A stretch of DNA of 64,000 nt, taken from positions 496,001-560,000 of the forward strand of contig NZ_JARHUI010000002.1 in assembly GCF_029222925.1 (NCBI RefSeq), in the 5' to 3' direction. The translations under genes and the position numbers were made by a program. Of the stretch, positions 25,385-34,952 are shown one piece after another (positions within the stretch are counted from its first letter, which is position 1; each line of letters starts with the position of its first letter). The stretch comes from Algoriphagus sp. CAU 1675 (GTDB lineage Bacteria; Bacteroidota; Bacteroidia; Cytophagales; Cyclobacteriaceae). The notes beneath the pieces are model-generated. The model ran no database searches. It was given only the letters and a program-made list of their open reading frames with translations, and was not told the origin of the DNA.

Positions 25385-26941
25385 TTATTTATTACTAAAA
25401 AGATTATTCCGAATCACTAGAATAGGAGACCATTGATCCTTAGGTTGGGCATAGAGTTCATCAAATTTAAATTTCCCGATTACTACATCTAAATCTTGGT
25501 CCCCGTCTATATCTCCAGAAGCAATTGTCAACAATCCATCTCTTGGAATCTTTTCAGAATAGAAAGGATTGAATTCACCTGATTCTTCTTGCCTGAAATA
25601 AATTAAATCCAATCCAGGCGCTTCATTTTTGTCCGGAAAAAAGGAAATCACAAAAATATCCAGATCTCCATCTTGGTCAAAGTCCTCCACTGAAAGGCCG
25701 GTAGCTCCATACATGGGATAGAAGAAATCTTCTTCAAACTCTCCATTACCATTGTTGATGAAGATCCTCAAACCATGGTAAGGCTTTAAGATTTGACTCA
25801 AATCTGCATTATCACCATTCACCAAAATCAAATCTTTGGCCCCATCCCCATTTACATCCTTAAACCTAAAATCACTGGACCCAAATGCAGGCTGGAAACT
25901 CAGCAGTCTTTTCTCCTCAAAATTCCCCTGACCATCATTCTCCCAAAGATATATTCCTTCCTTAGCCTGAGTAAGCATACCCAAAACATCCAAATCTCCA
26001 TCCCCATCGAAATCGTCCAATATGGTCCTAGTAGCCCCAGGTAATGATTTGAGTACCTCCTCCTTGAAAGTGGAGTTGGAATCAGCAAAATATACGCTCA
26101 CCTTGCCGATATGATTTCCAAACTGGCAGATCACCTGATCTTCTAAACCATCTCCATTCAAATCCCCATAGGATATCTGAACTGGTCTGATCAACTTGTC
26201 TCGGATTTGACTTTGCGTCCAATCCCCAAAGGATCCAGAAAACCGGCTTAATGTCCCCAACGAATCATTGGAAGGATCCATCAAACCCATGGTCAATAAA
26301 TCAAACTCTCCCTGTTCTTTCCAGCGAATATCCACCGGAGCTACATTGGTTGTGATAGAGTCCAATAATTTAAAATCTCTTTTCCCATCCAAAACAAATA
26401 ACTTCTTAAACCTGTGCCCAACCCAAATTTGCCCGGACTCAGGATCTATACTGGCCATCGTTGTAAGGTCTGGATAGACAAAGTCAAATTTTGGCACCTC
26501 TATTTGAAACCCTGGGAGTCCGACCTGGGGTGCAATTTTGGCTTTCTGAGGCAAAGGTCCATTTGGTGCATTTTCAAGATAATAAGCCCTTAATTTCTCC
26601 CAGTCCTTGATCTTGATCAAAGGAACATCACTGTAAATTCCTTCAGGAACCCCCATATCCCTTGGTAGAGTCCTCCCAAAGTCCTCCTCCAAATACAAGC
26701 CCATCCGCATTCGCATATCGGGCAAAACATTCTTTTCCCAGGTTGCTTTATCCAGAACTTCTGGCTCTGGTTTTAGGTGGCAATTGGCACAATAAAAATT
26801 AGCCAACTGTTCTCCGCTCAAATTCAAATTGGCTGTTGCCAACTGCTCCAAGGTAGGTACAGGTTGCTTTCTTTCGGCTATAGGTTGACAGGCTAGCCCT
26901 ATCCATAGGGCAAACAAACTAAGGGAATGCGGGATTCTCAT
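25385..26941 (-). CDS. Heme-binding VCBS/FG-GAP repeat lipoprotein
   Basis: A 518-residue lipoprotein: the signal peptide ends in the lipobox GLAC (Cys18). A c-type heme site CANCH (C51, C54, H55) follows at the mature N-terminus, then about five FG-GAP/VCBS calcium-binding repeats of the type DxNGDGxxD (GDLNGDGLEDQVI, DFDGDGDLDVLGM, DVNGDGAKDLILV, DFDQDGDLDIFVI, DIDGDQDLDVVIG). This fits an outer-surface or periplasmic beta-propeller with electron-transfer potential. Its ATG overlaps the stop of cutC by four bases (ATGA), so it is in one operon with cutC and the glycosylasparaginase. Substrate and partner are unknown. Confidence 0.85.
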   Translation of the reverse strand: MRIPHSLSLFALWIGLACQPIAERKQPVPTLEQLATANLNLSGEQLANFYCANCHLKPEPEVLDKATWEKNVLPDMRMRMGLYLEEDFGRTLPRDMGVPEGIYSDVPLIKIKDWEKLRAYYLENAPNGPLPQKAKIAPQVGLPGFQIEVPKFDFVYPDLTTMASIDPESGQIWVGHRFKKLFVLDGKRDFKLLDSITTNVAPVDIRWKEQGEFDLLTMGLMDPSNDSLGTLSRFSGSFGDWTQSQIRDKLIRPVQISYGDLNGDGLEDQVICQFGNHIGKVSVYFADSNSTFKEEVLKSLPGATRTILDDFDGDGDLDVLGMLTQAKEGIYLWENDGQGNFEEKRLLSFQPAFGSSDFRFKDVNGDGAKDLILVNGDNADLSQILKPYHGLRIFINNGNGEFEEDFFYPMYGATGLSVEDFDQDGDLDIFVISFFPDKNEAPGLDLIYFRQEESGEFNPFYSEKIPRDGLLTIASGDIDGDQDLDVVIGKFKFDELYAQPKDQWSPILVIRNNLFSNK

Positions 26942-27681
26942 TTTTCAATCAACTTCAAAAACTCCTCAACAACCTGTTGATCAATCCCCCAATGATGAGT
27001 AAAAGATTCTGGGTCATCCGAGAAGTTTACATTGGGATTAACATACTGATTGGCACTTGGAACTCTAACTTTACAGGATGCATGAATTTCCTTGAAGTAA
27101 GGGGATTCTGAAAAAAGCTCCACATGACTGGGTTTAGATCCACCGCCTGGCATGATTATGATTCTGTCACCGGCTTTTTCCATTAATTCCATAATGAAAC
27201 CAAGGCCTTCACTGGTAGTATTTTGCCCACCGGAAGTTAATATTCTCTGAAACCCACAATCAATTATTTTCTCAAGGGAATCGTAAAAATCAGCTGAGGC
27301 ATCAAAAGCTCTGTGGAAAGTACAAGGCTTTCCGTTTGCGGTGCGGATCAAGGATTCACAGGACTCTGTATCTACATAGCCCTTTTCGTCCAAAGCCCCA
27401 AAAACAAAACCGTCAGCGCCCATTTCTCCCAGAATTTCAATATCCCTTTTCATCACCATAAGCTCTTTTTGGGAATAATAAAAATCCCCTCCTCTGGGTC
27501 TGATCATGACAAAAACAGGAATATCTATTTGATTTTTGAGAAAACGGACCATGCCGGCACTAGGCGTCTCTCCTCCTTCAGGGAAGTTTGCACACAACTC
27601 CAGTCGGTGGATTCCAAATCTGGCAGCCTCCAAGGCAGCCTCCAAGTTAAATACCGGGGCCTCTAGCAAATAAGCACTCAT
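26938..27681 (-). CDS. cutC: CutC-family protein
   Basis: A TIM-barrel protein of about 247 residues, assigned to copper homeostasis from E. coli genetics, although the family's real activity is disputed. LLEAPVFNLEAALEAARFG and RLELCANFPEGGETPSAG at the N-terminus, VMIRPRGGDFYYS, TFHRAFDASADF and RILTSGGQNTTSEG are the family blocks. The start at 27681 is one base after the upstream stop; an upstream TTG-type start would overlap the neighbour and is less likely. It sits between a glycosylasparaginase and a heme-VCBS lipoprotein in an operon. Confidence 0.93.
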   Translation of the reverse strand: MSAYLLEAPVFNLEAALEAARFGIHRLELCANFPEGGETPSAGMVRFLKNQIDIPVFVMIRPRGGDFYYSQKELMVMKRDIEILGEMGADGFVFGALDEKGYVDTESCESLIRTANGKPCTFHRAFDASADFYDSLEKIIDCGFQRILTSGGQNTTSEGLGFIMELMEKAGDRIIIMPGGGSKPSHVELFSESPYFKEIHASCKVRVPSANQYVNPNVNFSDDPESFTHHWGIDQQVVEEFLKLIEK

Positions 27682-27682
27682 C

Positions 27683-28660
27683 TTAAAAATGGCTTTTTGA
27701 ATCAATCAATGTATTTTCATTCAAGGTGGCTTTTGCAAAATTAAAGCCCGGGTGAACGGCATAGGCTCCGACTTGCCCCTCTTTATTCATGGCCAAAAAT
27801 CCGGCCTGAATATTTTTAATATCCCTGTTTTTGGCAATTAGACGTTTTACGGCTTCCTCACAGGCTTCTTGGGGAGTTCTTCCCTGTCGCATGAGTTCCA
27901 CTATCAAGAAACTACCACAGATCCGAATGATTGATTCTCCGAGACCAGTAGCTGTTGCAGCCCCAACTTCATTGTCCACATACAAACCCGCTCCGATAAT
28001 AGGACTATCCCCTACTCTTCCATGCATTTTATAGGCCAGCCCGCTAGTCGTACAGCTGCCGGCCAAGTTACCATTTGCATCGATCCCAATCATCCCAATG
28101 GTATCGTGATTTTCAATATTAATCACAGGCTTGTACTGGCTGGTTTTCTTCCACTGAGCGTATGCTTCCGAAGCTTTAGGACTAAGCACCTCTTCTTCCA
28201 GAGGAAATCCCTCTGCAATTGCAAATTGGCGGGCACCCTCTCCTGCTAGCATGACATGAGGAGTTTTCTCCATTACAGCCCTAGCCAAAGATATAGGATG
28301 TTTAACCTGTCTGACAAAGGCTACAGAACCACAAGATCCATCTCCAGTCATAATGGAGGCGTCCAATGTGGTGATTCCCTCTCGGTCAGGCAATCCCTGC
28401 AAACCTACCGAAAGGTTATTCATATCCAACTCCGTATCCATTACCCCTGCCTCCACGGCATCCAGGATCGTTCCTCCTGATTTAAGCTTTGAAATGGCCG
28501 CATCATTTGCTGGCATCCCATGATTCCAGGTGGATAAAATTAGAGGTTTGTCCCCTGGGGAAAAACCCTTGGAAACCGTAGTAAAGGCTTTAGAGATTCC
28601 CGGTATAAAAAGTGCAGATCCCAAGAGGGATTGTTTAATAAATTTTCTTCTTTGGGACAT
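27683..28660 (-). CDS. N4-(beta-N-acetylglucosaminyl)-L-asparaginase (glycosylasparaginase)
   Basis: An Ntn hydrolase that splits the GlcNAc-Asn bond of glycoasparagines, made as a precursor that self-cleaves. The 325 residues start with a Tat signal: QRRKFIKQSLLGSALFIPG. The catalytic Thr187 is in HDTIGMIGID, the same context as in the Flavobacterium enzyme; HGRVGDSPIIGAGLYVDNEVG and ATGLGESIIR follow in the beta subunit and fix the substrate carboxylate. This separates it from plain isoaspartyl peptidases (NGTVG). It opens the operon with cutC and the heme-VCBS gene and is divergent from the creatininase-like gene. Export to the periplasm is likely. Confidence 0.92.
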   Translation of the reverse strand: MSQRRKFIKQSLLGSALFIPGISKAFTTVSKGFSPGDKPLILSTWNHGMPANDAAISKLKSGGTILDAVEAGVMDTELDMNNLSVGLQGLPDREGITTLDASIMTGDGSCGSVAFVRQVKHPISLARAVMEKTPHVMLAGEGARQFAIAEGFPLEEEVLSPKASEAYAQWKKTSQYKPVINIENHDTIGMIGIDANGNLAGSCTTSGLAYKMHGRVGDSPIIGAGLYVDNEVGAATATGLGESIIRICGSFLIVELMRQGRTPQEACEEAVKRLIAKNRDIKNIQAGFLAMNKEGQVGAYAVHPGFNFAKATLNENTLIDSKSHF

Positions 28661-28745
28661 AGGAGCTATTTTAGATTCGAGAGTTTAAATTATCAATTTT
28701 GGCCCGAATAAAGCCATTTTCACCCTAATTCTTCCTGAAAATTAC

Positions 28746-29507
28746 ATGAGACCTTACATCCTGAAAGAAGCCAATTGGAAAAATCTCAAATCCCACCGAT
28801 TCGAACTTGCAGTCCTTCCATGGGGGGCCACTGAGGCACATAATTACCATATGCCCTATGGTACAGACGTCTATGAGGCTGATGCTATTGGTGCGGAATC
28901 CGGAAGGAAGGCTTGGGAAGCCGGAAGCAATGTAGTAATCCTTCCAACCATCCCATTTGGAGTCAATACAGGACAGTCGGATATCTACCTGGACATGAAC
29001 CTATATCCAAGTACCCAATTAGCTATTCTCAGAGATATCATTGAAGTTTTGGACAGACAAGGCACTAAAAAGCTACTGATTCTGAACAGTCATGGTGGAA
29101 ATGATTTTAAAACCATGCTCAGAGAACTAGGACTGAAATTCCCGGAAATGATGCTATTCACCTGCAACTGGTTTCAGGCTCTGGACAAGTCCAAGTATTT
29201 TGAAGAAAGCGGAGACCATGCTGATGAAATGGAAACTGCCATCATCCAATATCTACATCCTGATTTGATACTTCCATTGGAAGAAGCAGGAGACGGAGCT
29301 GAAAAAAAATCCATCATTTCAGGAGTAAGGGAAAAATGGGCCTGGGCTGAAAGAAAATGGTCAGAAGTAACCGAAGACACTGGAATCGGAGATCCAAAAA
29401 AAGCCTCCCCTGAAAAGGGAAGGCGCTATTTTGAAGATGTGACTGATAAGATCGCTATTTTGATCAAAGAGATCTGTGACGTTCAGCCCGGTAAAATGTA
29501 TAAATAA
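28746..29507 (+). CDS. Creatininase-family amidohydrolase
   Basis: A 253-residue metal-dependent amidohydrolase. The metal-site motif WGATEAHNYHMPYGTD gives E30, H32 and D41; LNSHGGND near 115-122 holds the second conserved histidine, and GDHADEMETA near 155-164 the glutamate. Members act on creatinine, mycofactocin precursors, or formamidopyrimidines in riboflavin-type pathways; the substrate here is unknown. It has no signal peptide. It is divergent from the glycosylasparaginase operon with 85 bp between starts, so it may share regulation, and its stop adjoins the 3' end of the large VCBS gene. Confidence 0.9.
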   Translation: MRPYILKEANWKNLKSHRFELAVLPWGATEAHNYHMPYGTDVYEADAIGAESGRKAWEAGSNVVILPTIPFGVNTGQSDIYLDMNLYPSTQLAILRDIIEVLDRQGTKKLLILNSHGGNDFKTMLRELGLKFPEMMLFTCNWFQALDKSKYFEESGDHADEMETAIIQYLHPDLILPLEEAGDGAEKKSIISGVREKWAWAERKWSEVTEDTGIGDPKKASPEKGRRYFEDVTDKIAILIKEICDVQPGKMYK

Positions 29508-32500
29508 TCAATTGAGGGAGGAAAGATCAAGACTTTCCTCTCTTCCTTTATAGTCTATTACTTTTACAGATTTTACTCCAGAAGGAAGGGTAACTTCCCT
29601 GGAAGACTGGGATAGAAATCCTGACCCAAGGGTACATTCAATTCTCTGTTTTTTCCCATTTTCCAATTCCACAACCAATGCCATGACTTGCTGGCCGGGA
29701 GTTACGGATTTTCCTTCCACCGAACCCGCCTGGAACACTTTCAGCTTATCTCTGTTTTGTGACGCTATATAAAGTGGGCTTCCGGTGGCACTGTTAAGCT
29801 TCACTATAGCCTTGGCATCACCTGGCACAACAAAACCGCTTTCCTCAACTCCCATCGGTCTGAAATTCCCCTGCCCATCACCGAGCAGTGCCAACCCAAT
29901 CAAGGCATCCAATCTGCCAATGAAAATTTCATTTCCAAAATCATTCCCAACCAAAAGAATATCCATGAGTCCATCTTGATTGATGTCATCCGTCACTATA
30001 CCATTCACAGGCCCAAGTTGTGCCAAAGTAGGTAGCTCCTTCACGCTAAACTTTCCCTGGCCCAGATTTTCCAAATAAACTGACCGGTCATAATTACCCG
30101 TCAAGACCAAAGCCTCTTTCCTTTCCTCCTCAGTAAAGAGGGTGTTTTCCGTAGTCAGGGCATAAAGCTTATACCGTTCAAATTTCCTTCTAAATAGAAT
30201 GCTTTGCCCGTAAAGATCATCCCAAAAATGTCCGGGGAATGATTCGTATTTTCCTTCTCTGTTTTTATACCAAGCGAAAGTGACAGGATCCACGCTGCCA
30301 TTGCCATCAAAATCCTTTCCGTAAACCTTAACCGGCATTCCCGCTGTAGAGTGATAATGGTTGTTAGCCCCCATATTGCCTACTACAAAATCCATATCCC
30401 CATCTTGGTCGAAATCTGCGCTGCTAATTGAATTCCACCATCCGAGATAATTCTCCAATCCGGTATTCTCCAGTTTTTTAAAGGACCCAGCCTGATTTTT
30501 GAAAATGCTGATCTCCATCATTTCCCCAACAACTACAAGATCTATCTGTCCATCCATGTCTACATCGGACCAAATAGCATCCGTTACCATTCCGGCTTTT
30601 CGAAGTTCAGGGGCCACTTGATCGGTTACATCTGAAAGGATCCCATTGATGTTCCTCAGCAAAAAGCTGTTTTCTGGATACGGATATTGGGCGATTGGAG
30701 TCCTACCTCCCACAAACAAATCCATAAATCCATCCCCATCGAAATCAGCTCCCCTAACTGCTGACCCACTTGCTTTTACTTGGCTGAAATTCTTGTCAAG
30801 TTCAAAATTCCCTTTTCCATCGTTGATGAAAAGACGGTCCAAATACTCAGCTGAATTAGGTGCAAACTCATTACTACCACTGACCGCATACAGATCCAAA
30901 TCCCCGTCATTGTCCAAGTCGAAAAGCAACATGCCCATTTCTTCATAAGCTGGATTTTGTCCCGGTAGGAGATTCCCTGAAGAGAAAGTCCCATCCGAAT
31001 TTTGGGCAAAAAGTTTTGGCTCGAAACCCGAGGAGGAACCCACAAGTAAATCCTCAAGTCCATCCCCATTCACATCACCCACTGTCAAAGAAGGTCCAAA
31101 CTGAGTGAGTTTGTGCGGAAGAGTACGCTGTATATTATAGTCCACTTTATCCATCTCCTCATGGATATAAACCATTCCTTTCTCAGAGGAAACCTCTGAA
31201 AATAAAGCATCCACTGGATCCTGATCTATTCTTGAGTCAGGATACTTACCGGCAGAAGCTTCGGAATAGTTAATTTCAATTAGCTGACCCGGAGCTAAAT
31301 TTGAAAGAGTAGAAATTTTCCCATCGGGCCATGTGACTGATACTTTCACAGTCTGCTGTCCTTCTCCCAAACCAAAGTGCATCACATCCTCGATGGATGA
31401 CATATAGCCTCTAACCACCTGTTGTTCTTGGTACAGTTCTTTTCCATTTTCCAGGGTCAAGCGAACTTTTGCCCCAAGGCCCTGAGGATTCTGAGAGCTT
31501 CCTTTCAGTTTAATTCTCAAAAACTGATTTGCCTGATTTTTCCCGTTCAAGGTGTTTTCAAAGACGAAAGCCGGGTCGTTGATATTATTGACCACATAGT
31601 CTAAATCACCATCCAAATCCAAGTCCACCAAAGCTGCTCCATTTGAAAATGAAGGTTTATTTAAACCCCAAGATTCTCCGGAATCCTCAAATTTTAAATC
31701 ACCTTGATTTTTGAAGGCGTAGTTGGGAATCTTCACAATAGGAATGGAATCCAATAACTGTCGAACAGATGCAATATTTCCTACATCCGCTCGGTAATTC
31801 GCAAAATCCTTATCGGTAATATCACGAGGAAATCCATTGGTTATCAATAAATCCCTGAGTCCATCATTGTCAACATCACCAAATAAAGGTGACCAACTCC
31901 AATCAGTCTGGTAGATGCCGGCATACATGCCAATTTCACTAAATGGTGCCTGAGGCCCGTTATTCATATGCAGCATATTTCTTACATGCTGATATTCATA
32001 CCCCCATTGTTCATTGCTGATATATACCTGATAGGAGTTTTTACCAATGGTGGTTTTCTTCCTGTAATTGTCTTCGCCCAACATGTCCAGGGTAATCAAA
32101 TCCGGCTTCGAATCATTGTTGAAGTCGGAGATATCCGAACCCATGGAAAACTGGCTTTGATGCTTTAACTTTTCCTTGATCTGATTGGAAAAAGTGCCGT
32201 CCTGATTATTGATATAAAGAATGTCATTTGTCACATAGTCATTGGATACATGGATATCAGGCCAACCATCATTATTGAGATCCGAAATCAATAAACCCAA
32301 TCCAAACCCTTCAATAGTAATACCTGCCTCTATCGTAACATCGGTAAACGTTCCATCTCCATTGTTTCTATAAAAGCTGTCATTATTGATTGCGGAACCA
32401 TCTGTTATTTTCTCTCTATAATTGGAAGGAGTGATTTTACTTTGCTCATTGTTCAGAACATAGAGGTCCAAATCCCCATCCAGATCATAATCCACAAATG

Positions 32501-33029
32501 CAGCCCCCATACTATTCCCAGAATCGGCAATTCCATAATTGGTGGCCATTTCACGGAAAGTAACAATACCCTCCCCATTCAAACCTTGGTTGACAAAAAG
32601 CAGATTATCTCGCTCTCCTTCTCCGGTTTTCATAGCAGAAGCCACATAAATATCCATCCACCCATCTCCATTGATATCCACAACCGTAGTACCGGTACAC
32701 CAATGAGAAGCCGCCTCAATTCCAGACTGCTTGGAAATATCCTTGAATTTGAATTCCCCTTGGTTCAGGAATAATTTATTGGGAACTTGATTTCCTGTAA
32801 AAAACAAGTCAGAAAGGCCATTTTGATCAAAATCAGCGATAGCCACACCTCCTCCGTTGAAGATATACTCATCCGTCAAAATATTAAAGGAATCAGTTTC
32901 CGTGATCAAATTGTTAAAGTCCACACCTGTAAAATCAGGGCTTTTTAATTCAAACAAACGGGATTCTTTTTGGCAAGAAGTAACTCCTAGTACAATCAGA
33001 ATCAGAAAGAGAGGGTAATTAAACTTCAT
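29508..33029 (-). CDS. Large VCBS/FG-GAP lipoprotein with UnbV (ASPIC) domain
   Basis: A 1173-residue exported lipoprotein (lipobox GVTSC, Cys19). About ten calcium-binding DxDxDGxxD repeats form two beta-propeller halves: residues about 55-490 and 650-1080 (for example DFDQNGLSDLFF, DINGDGWMDIYVA, DYDLDGDLDLYV, DFDGDGFMDLFV, DFDQDGDMDFVV). Between them lies an ASPIC/UnbV domain at about 500-590 (LGAKVRLTLENGKELYQEQ, VTWPDGKISTLSNLAPGQL). The architecture matches the CRTAC1-like family often encoded beside SusCD pairs in this phylum. It follows susD on the same strand after 137 bp with a terminator between, so its level may be lower. Ligand unknown. Confidence 0.9.
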   Translation of the reverse strand: MKFNYPLFLILIVLGVTSCQKESRLFELKSPDFTGVDFNNLITETDSFNILTDEYIFNGGGVAIADFDQNGLSDLFFTGNQVPNKLFLNQGEFKFKDISKQSGIEAASHWCTGTTVVDINGDGWMDIYVASAMKTGEGERDNLLFVNQGLNGEGIVTFREMATNYGIADSGNSMGAAFVDYDLDGDLDLYVLNNEQSKITPSNYREKITDGSAINNDSFYRNNGDGTFTDVTIEAGITIEGFGLGLLISDLNNDGWPDIHVSNDYVTNDILYINNQDGTFSNQIKEKLKHQSQFSMGSDISDFNNDSKPDLITLDMLGEDNYRKKTTIGKNSYQVYISNEQWGYEYQHVRNMLHMNNGPQAPFSEIGMYAGIYQTDWSWSPLFGDVDNDGLRDLLITNGFPRDITDKDFANYRADVGNIASVRQLLDSIPIVKIPNYAFKNQGDLKFEDSGESWGLNKPSFSNGAALVDLDLDGDLDYVVNNINDPAFVFENTLNGKNQANQFLRIKLKGSSQNPQGLGAKVRLTLENGKELYQEQQVVRGYMSSIEDVMHFGLGEGQQTVKVSVTWPDGKISTLSNLAPGQLIEINYSEASAGKYPDSRIDQDPVDALFSEVSSEKGMVYIHEEMDKVDYNIQRTLPHKLTQFGPSLTVGDVNGDGLEDLLVGSSSGFEPKLFAQNSDGTFSSGNLLPGQNPAYEEMGMLLFDLDNDGDLDLYAVSGSNEFAPNSAEYLDRLFINDGKGNFELDKNFSQVKASGSAVRGADFDGDGFMDLFVGGRTPIAQYPYPENSFLLRNINGILSDVTDQVAPELRKAGMVTDAIWSDVDMDGQIDLVVVGEMMEISIFKNQAGSFKKLENTGLENYLGWWNSISSADFDQDGDMDFVVGNMGANNHYHSTAGMPVKVYGKDFDGNGSVDPVTFAWYKNREGKYESFPGHFWDDLYGQSILFRRKFERYKLYALTTENTLFTEEERKEALVLTGNYDRSVYLENLGQGKFSVKELPTLAQLGPVNGIVTDDINQDGLMDILLVGNDFGNEIFIGRLDALIGLALLGDGQGNFRPMGVEESGFVVPGDAKAIVKLNSATGSPLYIASQNRDKLKVFQAGSVEGKSVTPGQQVMALVVELENGKKQRIECTLGSGFLSQSSREVTLPSGVKSVKVIDYKGREESLDLSSLN

Positions 33030-33113
33030 AGGTTAATGGGGTAACTGAGTCAACCTTGAAATTAGCATTTTGAAAGATAGCAGTGAAATAAAAATCTGCT
33101 TTTAACAGTAAAA

Positions 33114-33147
33114 ACAATAAAAAAGGAGGCCAATTGACCTCCTTTTA
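33114..33147 (-). terminator. Terminator between susD and the VCBS/UnbV gene
   Basis: 9-bp stem AAAAGGAGG/CCTCCTTTT (33121-33129 with 33138-33146) followed on the minus strand by a T run. It would cut most readthrough from susCD into the VCBS gene. Confidence 0.8.
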
Positions 33148-33166
33148 TTATAAAATTTGAAATGGA

Positions 33167-34900
33167 TTAGAATCCAGGGTTCTGAATAAGAATGTCAGTT
33201 CCAACCAAGTCAATTTGATCTTGAGGGATTGGAACCCACTTAAACTTATCAGAATACTTAGCTCCACCCAATGCACCGGTCAAGATTGAGCCGTCCAATG
33301 CAAGGTAGAAGTCTAATTCCTCCTGAGCTACACCCCAACGAACCAAATCGTAGAAACGGTGTCCTTCCATACCTAGTTCAAGCATTCTTTCCATCATCAA
33401 TGCTTTCATAGCAGCGTTCTTGTCAGTCCAAGGCGTATCATAAGTACCGATTACGTAATTGGCCGCCAAAGAATTATCCTCTCTTTTCAGCATGGAATCT
33501 GCTGCTCTTTCTCTCACTCGGTTGATATAACCTCTTGCAACGTTTAGATCACCTGCCTGGATTTCAGCCTCAGCAGCCATCAAAAGCACATCAGCAAATC
33601 GGATAATCATAAAGTTGATACCGGTGTACCCTGGAGTCCAAGAAGAGTTATCCTGGAAAGTTCCTTGTTCATCTCTAGAATACACATACTTCTTTGGAGA
33701 GTAAGGACCACCATTTGGCTGGTTTCTGATCCAAGCAGCTCCTGGGTGATCTTGCCAACCCAAGTAAGGAATTCCTCTTCTACCTACAGTGTGGTCCAAT
33801 CTTGGATCCAAGTTACCTGCATCCAATGTAAATGGATCAGCACTTGTAAGGCCCATGTCATTCTTAACTCGATTCGCTGGATCATTGTAAGACTTGTCCA
33901 ACAAAGGAAGTCCATTGGCATCAGTTCTGAAGGCATTTACGAAAGTAAAGCTTGGCTGGAAGAATCCACAGCAGTTACCTGGACCAGAAGGACCTGTGTT
34001 GTAAGGGAAGTTCAAGTCAAACTCAGGGTTTGCATTCAATACCGAACCAGTACCTGCAGCAGACTGATAAGCCCATACTGACTCCTCATGGTTGTCATTA
34101 GCTCCGCGGAACATGTCATCATAATAAGGAACCAAATCATACTTCAAGCCATTACTTGTAACACCGTTGTTGATTACATCAGTTAACAAAGTTTTAGCTT
34201 CAGCGTACTTGGCCTGATACAATTTAACCTTACCCATATAAGCCTTTGCAGCCCAAGAGTTTACTCTACCAACTTGAGATTGAGTTGCAGGAAGGTTATC
34301 AATTGCATACTGGAAATCGGCCTCAATGAATGGCCACAAATCCTGGTTGTTGCTGATTTCTTCCAAACCACTACCATAATCCACTGTTTCATCTACATAT
34401 GGAGTATTGTTATAGTCTCTCTTCAATTCAAAGTAATAATGAGCTCTCAAGAATCTGGCCTGGGCAGCCAATCTTGTTTTATCGGCGTCAGTTACATCCG
34501 GACCTGCATTACTCAACAGACGAAGTACGTTGTTGGCACGGGCAATACCTTCGTAACAAACATTCCACTTGGATCCCATTTCACCAGATGCAGCGTTATT
34601 TTCATATCGCTGAATTGGGTTAATGGTCGTAAAATCACCGGGGTCAGTTCCTTTGTTAGCCTCACCCCCTCTGATACTTCCCCATACCCAGTTGGAAGGA
34701 GAACCCAATCTGTTTCCACGGCCATTTACCTGAGAATATGCTGCAATCAGGGAAGCCTCGATACCTGCCAAAGATGACAGCTGAGCTTCGGCCAGCAAAC
34801 CTGTAGGCGCAATGTCCAAGAAATCATCGCTACAACTCACTGCTACCATCATCACTGCAGATGACAATAGGGCTCCGATTTTTAATTTAAAATTGTTCAT
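33167..34900 (-). CDS. SusD/RagB-family outer-membrane lipoprotein
   Basis: A 577-residue surface lipoprotein that caps a SusC-type TonB channel and binds the nutrient. The lipobox is AVSC (Cys23), followed by SDDFLD, the surface-export context of this phylum. The SusD-like N-terminal helices carry RFLRAHYYFELKRDY near 150 and VNSWAAKAYMGKVKLYQAKY near 215; the C-terminal RagB part has FMIIRFADVLLMAAEAE (about 425-441), the most conserved block of the family, and ERMLELGMEGHRFYDLVRWG near 510. It follows susC by 52 bp in the same transcript. The binding face is too variable to name the ligand. Confidence 0.96.
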   Translation of the reverse strand: MNNFKLKIGALLSSAVMMVAVSCSDDFLDIAPTGLLAEAQLSSLAGIEASLIAAYSQVNGRGNRLGSPSNWVWGSIRGGEANKGTDPGDFTTINPIQRYENNAASGEMGSKWNVCYEGIARANNVLRLLSNAGPDVTDADKTRLAAQARFLRAHYYFELKRDYNNTPYVDETVDYGSGLEEISNNQDLWPFIEADFQYAIDNLPATQSQVGRVNSWAAKAYMGKVKLYQAKYAEAKTLLTDVINNGVTSNGLKYDLVPYYDDMFRGANDNHEESVWAYQSAAGTGSVLNANPEFDLNFPYNTGPSGPGNCCGFFQPSFTFVNAFRTDANGLPLLDKSYNDPANRVKNDMGLTSADPFTLDAGNLDPRLDHTVGRRGIPYLGWQDHPGAAWIRNQPNGGPYSPKKYVYSRDEQGTFQDNSSWTPGYTGINFMIIRFADVLLMAAEAEIQAGDLNVARGYINRVRERAADSMLKREDNSLAANYVIGTYDTPWTDKNAAMKALMMERMLELGMEGHRFYDLVRWGVAQEELDFYLALDGSILTGALGGAKYSDKFKWVPIPQDQIDLVGTDILIQNPGF

Positions 34901-34952
34901 TTGATTAATCTATTATAGTTTCTATAACTCGATTCTTTTGAATGTGTTCAGC

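Noticed and set aside
29508..33029. Internal DNA repeats suggesting a mobile or CRISPR-like array
   Set aside because: The regular DxDGDGD pattern is protein-level VCBS repetition and the DNA copies are too diverged and irregular for an array.
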